Source: Coffea arabica (lineage: Eukaryota > Streptophyta > Magnoliopsida > Gentianales > Rubiaceae). From it: a stretch of 64,000 nucleotides of DNA. The translations under genes and the position numbers were made by a program. The stretch covers positions 9,362,001 to 9,426,000 of the forward strand of contig NC_092310.1 of assembly GCF_036785885.1 (NCBI RefSeq). The letters are read 5' to 3'. The notes beneath the pieces are model-generated. The model worked only from the letters and a program-made list of their open reading frames with translations. It searched no databases and was not told where the DNA came from. Positions 31,464 through 43,797 of this stretch are shown in pieces (position 1 is the first letter of the stretch; each line of letters begins with the position of its first letter).

Positions 31464-33984
31464 ATCCCTCACTTATTTTAATAAAAAAATATAATATTCA
31501 AAACTTAACACTTAATAGGGCAAAGATTAAAAATTCATGCATAATTAAGGTGGCAATGCCTTTAAACCTTCACTTAGTGCTCAACAATTCCCGTGCTAGA
31601 GTCAAAGTGGACTTAGCCTTTAAACGATGACTTCTTGAGAGCACGTGAAATCGTATCACACACATGAACCTTTCAATGTTCTAAAATAGGTTTCATAAGC
31701 CAGCAAATTTATGGCCTTGTGCTTTATCCCAGTTTTCATGAGTGCTCTAGAGAACCAACCCAAATTCTTATAGGAAGCGGCCCTACTTCCACACTCATAT
31801 AGGTGAGTCTATCAAGGATGCTCGTATGACTTAGACATCCCACCCATAAGGGCTATAGAACTCATTAAGGGAATAAAAATCCCAACCTCGCTTATCGTCA
31901 TAGGATCACAAATGCACTTACATCATAGAGATAGACAATATAATCAAAGTAGTGCATATTAATCAACCAAATCACTCTATGATTCGTTTGTCTCCGACCT
32001 AGTTCTTGGGATCTCCAGTCCCTAGGTGGTTGTATCCTCATAGGTGATTTTTAACATATATTAGACTTTTGTCTTATCCCCCTCGATGTGTATCATATCC
32101 TTGACTTAAGCTTGAGATTTATTTTTTCGACACAAATAAAATAACAAAAATATGATATTCTCGAATTTTTTCGAATAATCTCTTAGTGGTCCAATTACAT
32201 GGAACCAATCTTCGATGAGAAAATTTCTCATCCATATATTTTTGCCAAATAATGTAGGCATATATTTACTCATAAGTAATTTTTTAATTTTTTCTATGGC
32301 CAGTAGTCTAGTGATGCACTAGAAGCCATTCTCAAAAAACTCCATAATTATTTTTGCTTTTGCAAAAATATCAAAAAATATTTCAAGTACCTTCACCTCA
32401 TGTCATATTTTTCAGTGAATGCTAGTTTGCATAACTCAAAATAAAGTTAGAATAGATTCAAAAAACAATAATTATGTCATACTCATAAATTGAGCAAATA
32501 GAATGGGCATATATTTGCTCACATCAAGCAAAGCCACATTCATTTCCATCATTTCTGTAATCTTCTTAGTGGCTGGTAATCTAGTAACCTGCCACTCTCA
32601 TAGTCCTCAATGAATTTTCTTTTGCAAGAAAACTTCATAAGTAATTCAAATCTATCCAAATCATGCCTCGCTTTTTAATCTGCACAACTCAAATTAGAGA
32701 TTCAGAAAATTCAAAAAATATAATAGTCAATGCACTATTATGCTTTAATTTCAAAATTCAACATGCAAGTAATGCAAGCCTTATAATGAAAAATCTCAAG
32801 GGTTTCAAAATTCATAGCTACCCGCTTAGTCAACATCCACTATCTGCGTTTCCATCCAAGCATAGTCTTACTATAGTCATGCTTGGTAAGGAAATTAAGT
32901 ATTCCAGTTTGCATTAAATACAAAGACAACCACATAGCAAACAACATGAAATAATTTAATATAAATCCAAAAGTTGTTGGTTGCCTGCAAATTGATGGCC
33001 TTTGACTCGAATACATATTTTTCAATGTACAACATCACATTTTCAACTCAAAAGTTCATATTCACAATTTTAACACAATACAAGTCAAGAGAATAGAGTT
33101 GTTGAGAATTATATGGCTAATAACTTTATATTTCACAACTTCAAGCCACTAAAGCTATTATCCATGTATATAATTTTTCCTTGGTGACAGTGTAATCTTT
33201 TCTTCATGTATTATCAATACCGTTTATTGCTTGTCAACGTTTATTGCTTTTCCTCAAGCTTGACTGAGATCATATGAATTCAAGACAAAACTAGAGAATT
33301 TTAAACCCCCACTATTTAAATATAACTTGAACCCTCATAATTGCAGTTTTTTTTTATACATCTTGATACCACTATTCTTCAAACGTTGTCATAGTCATGC
33401 ACTCGATTGAAGAATGCAATCATGTAATTACATACCTCCACTATTTCTAACAATTATTCATTCAAGACTACTCATGGAGTTCATATGTTAAGATAGGGCA
33501 GAAATAGTGTTCTAGGTACTCAAAATGATATACACTCAAAGCAGTACATAAGCATAAGAGCCATCTTATTGGGTACAAATCACACATTAACATCAACAAG
33601 AAACTTGACTTTTTTAAAAACACATACATTCAACAGCTAAATAGTTGCAAAGTCATTCATATATTTTGAGATCATCGTTGTTTAAAAAGAGGCTGTCAAC
33701 AGACTTGGAAATTGAACTCCAAGTTATACATGCATTGTGTTTAGTGTATCTCGACTGCAATTGAATTCAAGTTGATGGCCTGCTGGTTTACCATTGTTTG
33801 AACTATAATGTCATAAGACTTGTACTTTTGTACAGCAAAATTTTATTTTATTTTTTTGCAATCACGTTGAAAACCAAAACCATGAAAATACTCATATACA
33901 AGTCTTTTAGGCATACTTCAAAACTATGAGATCGTACACATTAAAGTAATAAACTTTTAAATAGGAGCAATATCATCTTAAAAG
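31464..33984 (-). other. internal region of the copia element, non-coding
   Basis: Starts (left) with the polypurine tract complement ATCCCTCACTT. No protease, integrase, RT or gag motifs were found on either strand. A PBS next to the right LTR (TGATATTGCTCC on the minus strand) is only weakly like the initiator-Met site. Confidence 0.6.
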
Positions 33985-34665
33985 TGTTGGTTCTAGACCA
34001 AAATAAATCATATAAGTAACAATAATTTCTCTAATATTGCATACCTCAATATTGCATTAAAAATGCAAATAATTGTACCATAAAAATGTTGATTTGGCAT
34101 GGGTTGAGGCGCGGACTAGATCGCTCTCTTTAAGACGATTCGTGCCCCTACGGAGTATCGTCCGGTGTAGTAGGTCTCAACACGTCGCCTCCAGGATACA
34201 ACAGCCCAGCCTTTTGCACACCGTAGTCTACTCCAATCTACACTATTGGAGCAAAACAAAAACCTCACACTAACACTATTCTTTTGCCCTATAAATTCTT
34301 ATAGTAGTGGAGGAAAAATAGAAGGTAGTATAGAGATAGCAAAGTATGTATTTGGTTTGGTTGATAAATGCCTTACATATAGACTAAGAAATTAGGAATA
34401 TTAGAATTCCAACATTAATAGAAATTAACATCTCATATTTCAGTTACAAATTGAAAAGTCTAAATTCATTGTATAACGGTAAAAAATTACTAAATGAATT
34501 CATAAAACCTAATCATTACATAAGTTACAAATGTAAGACATAAATCCCATAAGTTACACATTTAAATGTTTCAATTTGTAACTGAAAATTTATTTAAAGA
34601 ATTTGTAATTTATTTAATTTGAATTAAAAATAAACATGTGATATTTTTTATTAAAATATCCAACA
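33985..34665 (-). repeat. 5' LTR of the non-coding copia element
   Basis: 681 bp, TGTTGG to CCAACA, near-identical to 30770-31463 and followed by the GTAAT duplication. Confidence 0.85.
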
Positions 34666-34713
34666 GTAATTCTTAAATGTCCACTTGGTTTGACCCCATA
34701 AATTGTGCCATCA

Positions 34714-34912
34714 ACACAAGTTGGCTTAGTTGGTAAGGATCGATAATTCCCTTATAAAAGCTCATTTGTTTGAATTTCGTTGTCGATGTGAGAACTGTAT
34801 TGATGGATGATCCGTAAAAACCTTTATAAACGACATGTGATTCCGGAAGCATACTTTGACGCATGGTGCTGACTGAAGGCGAACTCATTCAAAATTTTTT
34901 TAATCGAAAAAA
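34714..34912 (+). mobile_element. probable tRNA-derived SINE
   Basis: Contains an A box TGGCTTAGTTGG (about 34721-34732) and a B-box-like GTTTGAATTTC (about 34769-34779), followed by an unrelated body and an A-rich tail (34903-34912). No convincing target duplication was found. Confidence 0.55.
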
Positions 34913-35049
34913 AAATGTCTGCATTACTTTCACCAGCCGCCTAGTGGCCTACTAATGCCTGTAGTTACCCTTGAGGTGCCGGTCAAATAAGTACAATTAC
35001 AAGTCCAGTGCGCAATTTGCTCTAGATGGCGTAGTTTTAATTTTTAAAT

Positions 35050-36101
35050 GGGTTATTATCACTTTACTCCCTTAAATTATATCACTACTGTCAGTTTATC
35101 CCCTAATATTATCTTTTAATTACTTTACCCCCATAAGTAATTCAACTCAACATGTTAAGAAATTTTGGACAAAAATACCCTTTTATTTTATAGCATTACT
35201 GCAATGTTATTATCAATTTATTCGTTTAGATTATAGTGATACAATTACTTTAGTTCCTAACATTATTTTCTAGGCATTTTATCTTATCGTTAATCTAACT
35301 AGTATGGTCAAAAATTTTAAATATATTTACCCTTTTATATATAATTAAAAATAAAAAAGTTGGAATGGTTATTCTTCTTTTTTTCACTTTGAGAGATTGA
35401 AAAACATAAAAATAAAAGGGTTTTCTCAAATTTCTTTTTTTCACACTTATTAATACTAGGAAAAGAAAAAAAGATAGAAAAGAAGAAGAAAGAAAATTAG
35501 ATTTTGCAAAGAAAGAAAATAAAGAAAAGTCTAACATTATCGTATTACATTATGGTTGTCGGGATTAGGATTGGAATTTGGTAATAAACAGAAAAGTGAA
35601 ATAATTTTAAAATAATAAAAGTATTTAATTCTTCCTTATTTGTAATTTTTAAAAAAAGAATTGAACTCTCTCCCTCTCCCCCTCCCCCTCTCCATCTTTC
35701 TATTCTTTTTTGATATTAATAAGATTGCCAAGAAGAAATAAATTAATATTTTGACTTTTTGCCTTGATACTAAAAAGGAGAAGAGCTCTCTAAATTTTTT
35801 ATTATTTTTATTATGCAAAGAGGAAGGTATTTTCTTCTAAAGTTTTTTAATTTACTAAGTTGGTTTAATGATAAGATAAATTATCTAAAAAATAACTCTA
35901 TGGGGTAAATTGATAATGAGTCTATAGTTTATGAGGGTAAAATGATAATAATTTTAAGGGTTAAACATGTCTTTTTATTTTAATTAACAAATTCGATTAA
36001 GTTTGACTGTTAATCTTGGAGGTAAAAGTGACTAAAAAATAACGTTAAAGGAGAAATTGATAATGGCACCAAATGGTAAGGGGGTAAAGTGATAACAACC
36101 T
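35050..36101. mobile_element. non-autonomous MULE with long inverted repeats
   Basis: Ends GGGTTATTATCACTTTACTCCC and the complement of AGGTTGTTATCACTTTACCCCC extend into imperfect inverted repeats of roughly 200 bp or more. A perfect 9-bp duplication TTTTTAAAT flanks it (35041-35049, 36102-36110), as expected for Mutator-like elements. The interior is AT-rich with a pyrimidine-rich tract at 35670-35700; no captured gene was recognised. Confidence 0.85.
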
Positions 36102-36494
36102 TTTTTAAATCTTTAATTGTTACTACTGCTGCAGTTGTGCTTCTTTTTTAATTATTGTATTTTTCTATTCTAAATATTGTATCATTTGCTCGAGGTTAGG
36201 TTTTTGTCCCTTTCCACGTGCTTTTAATTTTGCTTATAAATAAAATTTAGAGCCAACATCCCTCATTTATAGAGTTTTGCCAAAAGAAAAAAAAAACTCT
36301 AACCTAGAGCATTAGGTGCTGTATGTCTATCAGTATTAATTTTCAGATTGTCAAGCGTAGGTACGTTTAAATATTCAGGCAACAAATATTGAAAATGGGA
36401 GTTGATAATGCCACAACTTTAATGTTAATGTCACAAAAATTCTTGCTTTATTGTCCACATTACCCTTCAGGAGTGAAAACTTTTTAAACAATTT

Positions 36495-36647
36495 TTTTAT
36501 ACACCTTCAGTGTAAGGATTGTTTTACACCAACTGAATCATGTCACATAAAATAAATTCAAATTTAAAATTCAAATTATGCACATGTGACATATATTTAA
36601 AACTGTTAATGTAAAAAATTAATACATTATCAATGTATAGAACTTTT
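36495..36647. mobile_element. probable fold-back MITE
   Basis: TTTTTTTATACACCTTCAG at the left pairs imperfectly with ATCAATGTATAGAACTTTTTT at the right, with inner palindromic AT-rich arms. Superfamily and duplication are unclear. Confidence 0.4.
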
Positions 36648-36865
36648 TTATATGCCCTTTTTATGGGTTCCACTTCTATTCCTTTCTTTCTTCCTTTCTC
36701 ACTAATCCATCCTTTTTTCCGAAGTTGGCAGGAAAATACAGCAATTATTCCTTGTGAACTGCAAACAAAGCAGCTGCCGTATCCTCTTTCATATCTTTTT
36801 CAGATGGATGATTCTATGGAACTGTACGAGGTGTTCTACAGTAGGTAAAACCTGATGCAGCTGTC

Positions 36866-37553
36866 TAGAAGTAGCAATCCGGTCAAAAATGGATTGGCGG
36901 ATCAAGTCAAGACGGGTATAACAGTAGGCCCACTGATTCGAACACAATCTACCAACCCGCGATGAGTCAACATGCTTGACCCGAATACGAAATTTTCAGG
37001 TTGGCGGGTCACCTATTATGACCCAAAATATAATTCCAATTTACTAGCCTACCGCTATAATTTCTAATTGAACCAATTCTGCACAAAACTAATTACATAA
37101 TCAAGTAATAAAAACCTCAATAAAACAATTCCAAACCAGATTTGAAATAAATTAAAGCACAGTAAAAGTGTTTTATCCCTAACCAGATTTGAAATAAATT
37201 AAAACACTTTAAAAGTAGAAAATAATGTAATACATTATTTGTCCAAACATCACAATTCTAACTTCACACAAGCTAAACAAATTCATTTAGGATTAAGTAG
37301 TTAATGCCTTGGAGAAAAAAAAATAACTTAGTTTAGTTTGATAAAATATTTTTTATATTTATTAAATTATTTTTAATTCATAAACGGGTTATCAAGTCAA
37401 CCCTTAGGTGACCTGAATTCAAATGTTTTCTTTTCGGGTTCAATGGGTTTGACCCGATTCTGACTCGAATCCACAAAATGTCAACCCAAACTTATTAAAT
37501 TTGTATTACTCTTGTATCGTGTTTTCAGGTCGTGGCAGAAATCGTCATCCCTA
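36866..37553. mobile_element. hAT-like element rich in GGGTTGACCCG motifs
   Basis: Ends TAGAAGTAGCAAT and ATCGTCATCCCTA resemble the TAGGGGTGGCAAT terminus of plant hAT MITEs. The subterminal regions repeat GACCCG/CGGGTCA. The flanking octamers CAGCTGTC and AACCTGTC match at only 6 of 8 bases. Confidence 0.58.
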
Positions 37554-37642
37554 AACCTGTCGCATCATTACGTTTGTGATAGCACAACAATGCTGACTTG
37601 GGTGTGGGGCAAGCTGTAGGAAATTCAAATGCTTGGCTAGAC

Positions 37643-38401
37643 CATTGTTTTGAAAACCGGACTACACCCACCAATTCGACTAGTTGGATCGCGAGCCATT
37701 CATAGCTCCGATTTGGTTCATATTTTGGGTTGATTGGACTTAAAAACTAGATTGAATCATTCGAACTGTGTGAACTATGCAAACCGGATTGAATTGTTGA
37801 ATCGATGGTTTTTTTTTTGTGTTTGTCTATTAAATTGAAAAAAAATTTAAAAAAGAATAGGTTTCCTTAACCTTAAAGGCTAATTATTAAATGTCATATT
37901 CACTCACTTTCTTCTTATTTTTTGCCTCTTATCCTGTTTGTATCTCTATTTTCTATTTTCTTGACTTCCTCCAAACTTCAAACTTCTTTTTTTTTTTTAA
38001 ATTGTAATCTCTAAATCTAAAAAATAAAAATAAAAATTTAAACTCACAATATCTAATTCCCGCAGATATGAATTTTGTATAATTTTAGAATATTGTGGTA
38101 TTTTTGGGTCGGATTTAAGATTTTTTTTGGTAGATACAATTGAAATTGAGATGAAATTTATTTGTTTCAACTTATAATTTAAAAAAATTATTTGTTAAAA
38201 TCCAAGTTCTTTGAAAATATTAAACTTTTCATCATATGAAGTTTTAAATTAGTCCATCACATGTTTTATTTTGTGCATATATATTTATATAAATTATTTT
38301 TTTAGAAAATTTATTGAACCAGAATTGAATCGGTACAACCGATTAAATTTCGACTCAAACACCCAATCGGTTCAATTAACGGTCTGAGTTTCAAAACATT
38401 G
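37643..38401. mobile_element. hAT-like element with GGTTCAA-rich ends, copy 2
   Basis: Ends CATTGTTTTGAAAACCGG and TTTCAAAACATTG, flanked by GGCTAGAC (37635-37642) and GGCCAGAC (38402-38409), 7 of 8 bases identical. The internal block around 38030-38180 matches the element at 23153-24192, so both belong to one family. Confidence 0.8.
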
Positions 38402-38409
38402 GGCCAGAC

Positions 38410-38956
38410 AAAAGAGTGATGGTATAAGGGGTCCGCTAAATTTATTTTCATATGACCAATTGTTTTGAATTATATGATAAGGATAAAGACTTGTGTAACC
38501 TCGGCCTAAGCCTACGAGCCAACTTGTAGATCGAGCAATGAAAAATTTGCCACGTCTTCAAAACTTTTTTTTTTTCTTAATATCTTTAGAAGCTCTTGAG
38601 CATTCTGCTCTGCGTATGTTTCTTGAACATGAAATAAACTCTTTGCTTAGACGTAGGTTGCAATCTTGGGTGCAGATCTGGGTTTTCTGCAAACCTTACG
38701 AGCTTAACAACAAAACATTGAAATCTAAATCTTATATTTTTTGAGAAAGAAGGGAAGAAGATACTGTGAACGAGAACGAAAATGAAGGCCGTGGGTGGTT
38801 CTCAACAGTAGTGCTGGTGATGGCAAAAAGGGAAGGGAAATGAGCGAAATCATGGGTGGGCCAATGGGTGGAGGTAAGCAAGTGTTGATAATGGTGGTGG
38901 TGATGAGTTGCCTGGGCGGTGGATGGTGGGAAGTACAAGCACTTCTACTGGGGATT
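38410..38956. other. unassigned sequence
   Basis: Open frames on both strands around 38730-39000 lack recognisable features. The reading L-E-A-L-E-H-S-A-L-R-M-F-L-E-H-E-I-N near 38590 has some helical character but no family could be assigned. Confidence 0.35.
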
Positions 38957-39357
38957 GAGGGCCATTCGGGATTGAGATAATTTATTGAAAAATATTTTTT
39001 CAATAAAATTTTTAATAAAAGTACTTATTAAGTGCTTTTAAATATAGTATTTGAACATATAGTTCAATAAGTATTTGTTGTACTGGATAATATGTTATTT
39101 GAAAATTTTTAAACGTATTTATCTATTTATTTAGTTTATAATATAGGATGAAATGATTAAATTTATTGTTTTATTTTTTAAATCATAAAAATTACTCTAA
39201 AAGCACCAAATTTGAGTTTTTACTAAAAGTGATTTTAACACCAAAATCTCCACTCATAATTTCATGTGATAATGTTTACCAAACGCATTAATAGTGCTTT
39301 TAATAGCTAAAAGTGTTTTTTTTTATTAAAAACACCGCAACCCCAAACGGATCTGAG
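38957..39357. mobile_element. probable hAT MITE remnant
   Basis: GGGCCATTCGGGATTG at the left and CAACCCCAAACGGATC at the right form an imperfect inverted repeat, and inner arms share AAAGTGCTTTTA-type sequence. Flanking duplications were not resolved. Confidence 0.45.
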
Positions 39358-40463
39358 ATGGAGTTGAGAAGTCTCAGGAAGCATACTAATCTGTTGGAGA
39401 AGTGAACAAAGCGTGAGTTGTGTTTGAGGGAGTATTTTAATTTTTGAAGTAAAAAAAAATTCAGTTTAATGATTTGTGTCGCTCCCCATTTTTGAAAAAA
39501 AATAAAATTACGGGTTTATAAAATGAATTTTTGATTAATTTTGAGTGAAAATGAGTTTTTGATCTTTAAAATATAAATAAAAAATGGGCCTAAATGGGAC
39601 TTAAAAGTGCAACGGTTTTGGCTCCATAATAATAGTCGAAAAAGGGTTTTTTTAAGGAAAATAGAAGTCGCCACTTGGTATTGAATTAAGGTGTACCAAG
39701 TCACCTAAAATGAATTTTTTAAAAAAAGTAGAAAAACCTTTTTTAAACGACTTCAAGTCTACGAAAATTAAGAGAAAAGAGCTCGGGAGTCACAGTTGAA
39801 AAAAGGGAAGGCAAGGATAAAATCTAATGCACCCTTGCAACCTAGCCAAGGCTAGTTGCATGATTTAGTCAAAAAATTTTCTTATTTTAACCTAAAAATT
39901 TATCACATTGGATGTCACTATATGAATGTAAATCTAGACCTAATTTATATCGGAAGAGTCAATATGTCTCTTCAAATTTTAGTTGGTGCAAATCGCATTA
40001 AATTGCGATGCCCAAAAGTGACTCTTTGAAGAGGTCACGAGTATGCAAAATATAAGACTCATAGAAAAGAAAAGAAAATAATAATTATACATATATACAT
40101 AACCAAAAGGAATGCATCATAACGAATGCGGGAGGGGGGGCTAAAATTCGTGACTCAATTTTCCATTTTATAGAGGGAATACGAGTGTGTTAAGGCTTAA
40201 GAGGCCATATTCATCCATATCCCATATTTAAAAGGTTAATTCTCCTAATTTTTGGCCAAGCAAATGAACTAACCTATGTCTAACTTTCCTTAAATGAAAT
40301 GCAAGTCTAATGTCATGTTTTATACATAGGGATAGGGGACATTTATTAGGGGAATATCATGCAAAAGTGATCATAAGAATCCTAAAAAGTGGGAAAATAT
40401 GCATGAAATGTAGTGATTTGTCACACGAGCATGATCTAATGTGTGGACGGTTTCTAAGGATCA

Positions 40464-40607
40464 AGCGTTGGACTAACCTATGTCTATAAGTTCTCACTAG
40501 TGTTGGACTAGTGAGAAATCGAAAAAAAGAGGCCTCAACTAGCGTTGGACTAGTGAGAAATCGTAAAAAAGGGCCACAACTGGCATTGGACTAGTGTGGT
40601 GACGTCA
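40464..40607. repeat. CTAG-bounded repeats and TGACGTCA in solo LTR copy 2
   Basis: Units CTAGTGTTGGACTAG (40498-40512), CTAGCGTTGGACTAG (40539-40553), CTGGCATTGGACTAG (40580-40594) and a decayed one near 40464 mirror the block at 19449-19593. Palindrome TGACGTCA lies at 40600-40607 in the equivalent position. Confidence 0.72.
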
Positions 40608-41582
40608 TGCATTTATTATAATCCCATAAGTCATATAAAACATAATAAAAGCAAATAAACAAATAAATCACATATAACACATAGCACATAAGTATGATAT
40701 CTAGATGCAAAGATTCTAAGAAAGTGAGTAAACACATAAGCACACAAGCGTGCAAAAAAATAAAAGTGAATAAAGACCTAACTATTATATTTGGAGGCCC
40801 TAACTACAATCTAATCTAAAAGGGGAGAGAATGAAATGAAATAAAATAATAATCTAACTATTACAATTTGGCATTTAATCGCCTTTCAAATAATCAAAAA
40901 TTAAATTAAAATAAATATACAAAATTAAAACAAATAAAGTGAATAAATAACTAGATGAGATAAAAAAAACATTCAAAAGAGCATGCCATTATATACAAAA
41001 AGTCACATAGGAGCACCTAGGATCAACTAAAACCAAAATAAAGGAGTAAAGTGTACCTCCCTTGAATTGGTGAGCTAATGAAATAAAATTGCCCTTATTT
41101 AGCTTCTAATCACAAAGAAAATGATTAAGGTACCGCTTTAATTAACAAATAATAATAAGAGATGAAAATAAACATGAAATTGAACAATTAAAGCATTTAA
41201 ATGAAAGTAAACAACCCATATTATCACTACAAGAAAAAAGGTCATTAGTGACAACATTTCTTTGTGATGACAAAAAGTCGTCACAAAATGAGGTTGTTTA
41301 GTCACGACTTTGAAGGTTGTCACAATTGACTCAAAGCAACTGAGTTTTCAGTGACAATCTTTAATTGTCGTCACAAAACTACTTCGCGCCATGGGACTTG
41401 GAAGGCGCGAGTTTTGCGATAGTGACGACTTGATAAAAGTTGTCAGTAATTCTACCACTTTCTTTGACAACTTTACATTGTTGTCACTGTTTATGTTTAT
41501 TGACGACCAATTTTTGTCAATAAAACTATAGTGTAGTTAGTGACAACATAAGTATCATCACTAACTTGAACATCTCTAATGC

Positions 41583-41780
41583 ATTTATTTAATTGTGAGC
41601 CTCAATATTAATTTAATTTTTTTAAAAATTTGATGATTTATTAACTATGACTTTATTTAATTGTGAGCCTCAATATTAATTTAAATTTTTTTAAAATTTG
41701 ATGATTTATTAAACTAGTCAGAGTTACTTAAATATTAATTTAATTTTTTTAAATTTGATAATTTATTAAACTAGTCATAG
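41583..41780 (+). repeat. degenerate tandem repeat within the CACTA element
   Basis: A unit of roughly 60-90 bp containing TATTAATTTAATTTTTTTAA followed by TTTGATGATTTATTAA occurs three times. The first two copies also share TTTATTTAATTGTGAGCCTC. Confidence 0.6.
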
Positions 41781-42925
41781 TTACTCAATAAGTTTTTAAC
41801 TGAAAAAAATTAATGAAAGTTTTTAATTAGAACAACTATATAAACTATTACAATTAGAACTCAAGGCCTCTAAATTCAAATACCTTAATTTTGGGTACTG
41901 TCAATGCCTCCTTGACATCTAATTGGTCGAATGTTGAAACTCATTAAGTACAAATTCATTTTGATGAAAAGCGGAATTAGTTGTGTTATATAAGTTAATT
42001 AATGAAATCAGGACTACTAATTACTGCAATTCCTTCAAATTTAATGTTGATTTGCTAAAAGTCAAAACGAATACATATTTTTCTTACAAATCAATACGTA
42101 TACTATAGTTTCGTGCAAGTTTACATTCATGATTCTTCAATATAAAACATCTAAAAAAATATAGTACTATTAGACAAAACTAACAAAATTTTCTAGAAAC
42201 TGATAGAAAGTTCTTAACACATAATTAAGATTTTTCTTTTTTCATGTTTAAAAATAATGAATTATTTCTTAAAATAATATGAAAGTAGATTTCCGATTTA
42301 GTATACTTAATTAAAATGTTTAATTTAATACAAAGAAAATAACCTTTCTTTGAGAATCTAAATAAAAAGATAAAACTAAAAATTGGATCAAATTTTTCGT
42401 TCCAAATGAAAAAGAAACAGCGGGAATTGAAAATTGGTGGAGGCATTCTTTAAAAAGCAAATTTCAAAATGAAAGAATACAAGTCTACCACTTTTGGGCT
42501 AAGTCTGATACACTTCTAATTCTCACATTTTCACTCGCTGGCCTTCTCACTGTCTCTCTCGGTCTCTCTCTCACTTCGACCCCTCTCAATTTCTTTCTCA
42601 CTAATGCTCGAGCATTCCTCCTTATTGGGCTACTGATTTTGATATGTTTCCTCAGAGCATGTGCTGTAAAAAGGCAAGTTTCTCTCTTCTTGCTTAGTAA
42701 TCAATTTCCCCCAATTTTTATTGACCCGATTTTGTGTTCCCAACATTCAATTTTTGGGTAAATTCTCTTCTTCTCTATCATTTGTCTAGTTTCCCCAAAG
42801 TTTCTTACCCTAATTAGCAATCACCATCATTTGCAATCACCTTTTCTACCCTACTTAGATGATCAATTGTTTCAATTTCTCCCCAAATTTTATTGCCCTA
42901 ATTTAAAAAAAAAAAAAATTTCTGC

Positions 42926-43090
42926 CCAGGACAAGGAGGGCATCCCCGGGACCAGCAGCACCTCATCTTCACTGGCAAGCAGCTCGAGGACAGCCGCACC
43001 CTAGTTGACTGCAACATCCAGAAGGAGTCAGCCCTCCACCTCGACGGTGGCGCCAAGAAGCGCAAGAAGAACACCTGCACCAAGCCGGCG
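42926..43090 (+). pseudogene. captured ubiquitin-ribosomal protein S27a fragment
   Basis: Encodes the second half of ubiquitin joined to the start of S27a: Q-D-K-E-G-I-P, a 2-base deletion, then [14 protein letters not shown] and [10 protein letters not shown], then [14 protein letters not shown]. The intact gene supplies ubiquitin and a small-subunit ribosomal protein. The V-L-R-L-R residues just before the terminal Gly-Gly are deleted, so no ubiquitin could be released. Of 54 codons all but five end in G or C, unlike the AT-rich surroundings. Confidence 0.9.
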
Positions 43091-43271
43091 GTGACTGGGG
43101 GAAATTCTCCCCCCTTTTTTATAAACTTTATTGTTACTAGTCTAATTGAACATTAGCAGCATGTTCTTATTTTGAAGATTTGGGTATGTTACTGCAAATC
43201 GTTGAGTTATTGAACCATTTGCATCATGAGCTGTGCCTCGTTAACTTGCTTATTTGTGAGTTGTGTTATAG

Positions 43272-43797
43272 AGGTTTCTGTGGGAAGCTTGTCGAGACAC
43301 TACTTTAATCATCTTGATGGTAGCTGCGGCTGCTTCTTTGGCCCTTGGGATAAAGACAGAGGTAAGCTTAATTTTTGAGTTTGCTCTAATTATTATTATT
43401 ATTATTTTAATTTTAAGGATAAGTTCACTCTTAATACTTATTTTGAATTGAGAATTGTAAGCCCTATAAAGTTTTTTCTGTTTAATAATTTTGTTGTACT
43501 ACTATATGTTTGAGATCATGATTTTGTTAGTTTATGAATTTTAAATCTTGTCTTTTGATTTTCTGACAAGAATGGTATCTGTCCCTATCAAATTCTTATA
43601 GATTAAAGTATTTTTTAATATACTTGTGATTTACTAGCTAATCTGAGTGGAAAATGGAAAATGCTGACATGTTTTGATTGGTTAATTTTGATTTGGTCTT
43701 GCCATAGTCTAATATGTTGTTTTCCAGGGTATAAAAGAAGGATGGTATGATGGTGGAAGTATTGCGTTGGCTGTCTTTATCGTCATTGTTGTAACAG
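43272..43797 (+). pseudogene. captured ACA-type Ca2+-ATPase fragment, two exons
   Basis: Exon A (43272-43361) reads R-F-L-W-E-A-C-R-D-T-T-L-I-I-L-M-V-A-A-A and ends G-I-K-T-E before GTAAGC. Exon B (43728-43797) reads G-I-K-E-G-W-Y-D-G-G-S-I-A-L-A-V-F-I and ends before GTATTA. This is the first transmembrane hairpin region of autoinhibited plasma-membrane-type calcium pumps (ACA8/9/10-like). Both flanking acceptor AGs (43270-43271, 43726-43727) and donors are preserved, so the piece came from genomic DNA with its intron. The remaining pump is absent. Confidence 0.9.

Larger units (their letters stand above)
30770..34665 (-). mobile_element. complete non-coding copia-type LTR element
   Basis: Two direct LTRs (30770-31463 and 33985-34665) flank about 2.5 kb. 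GTAAT is duplicated at 30765-30769 and 34666-34670, so insertion boundaries are intact. LTRs start TGTTGGTT and end ATCCAACA on the plus strand. The minus-strand polypurine tract AAGTGAGGGAT next to the left LTR places the 5' LTR on the right. No gag or pol domains are recognisable inside, so it is non-autonomous. The LTRs are nearly identical except for an indel of about 13 bp near 30820/34035 and scattered substitutions. Confidence 0.88.

Noticed and set aside
30871..34273. Two near-identical 66-codon frames (30871-31071 and 34073-34273)
   Set aside because: They are the same part of two LTRs; their conservation comes from LTR identity, not coding.
42519..42675. Fifth captured gene in the CACTA element, with a hydrophobic reading L-L-I-G-L-L-I-L-I-C-F-L-R
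   Set aside because: An open hydrophobic stretch followed by a possible donor is suggestive, but no family was recognised.
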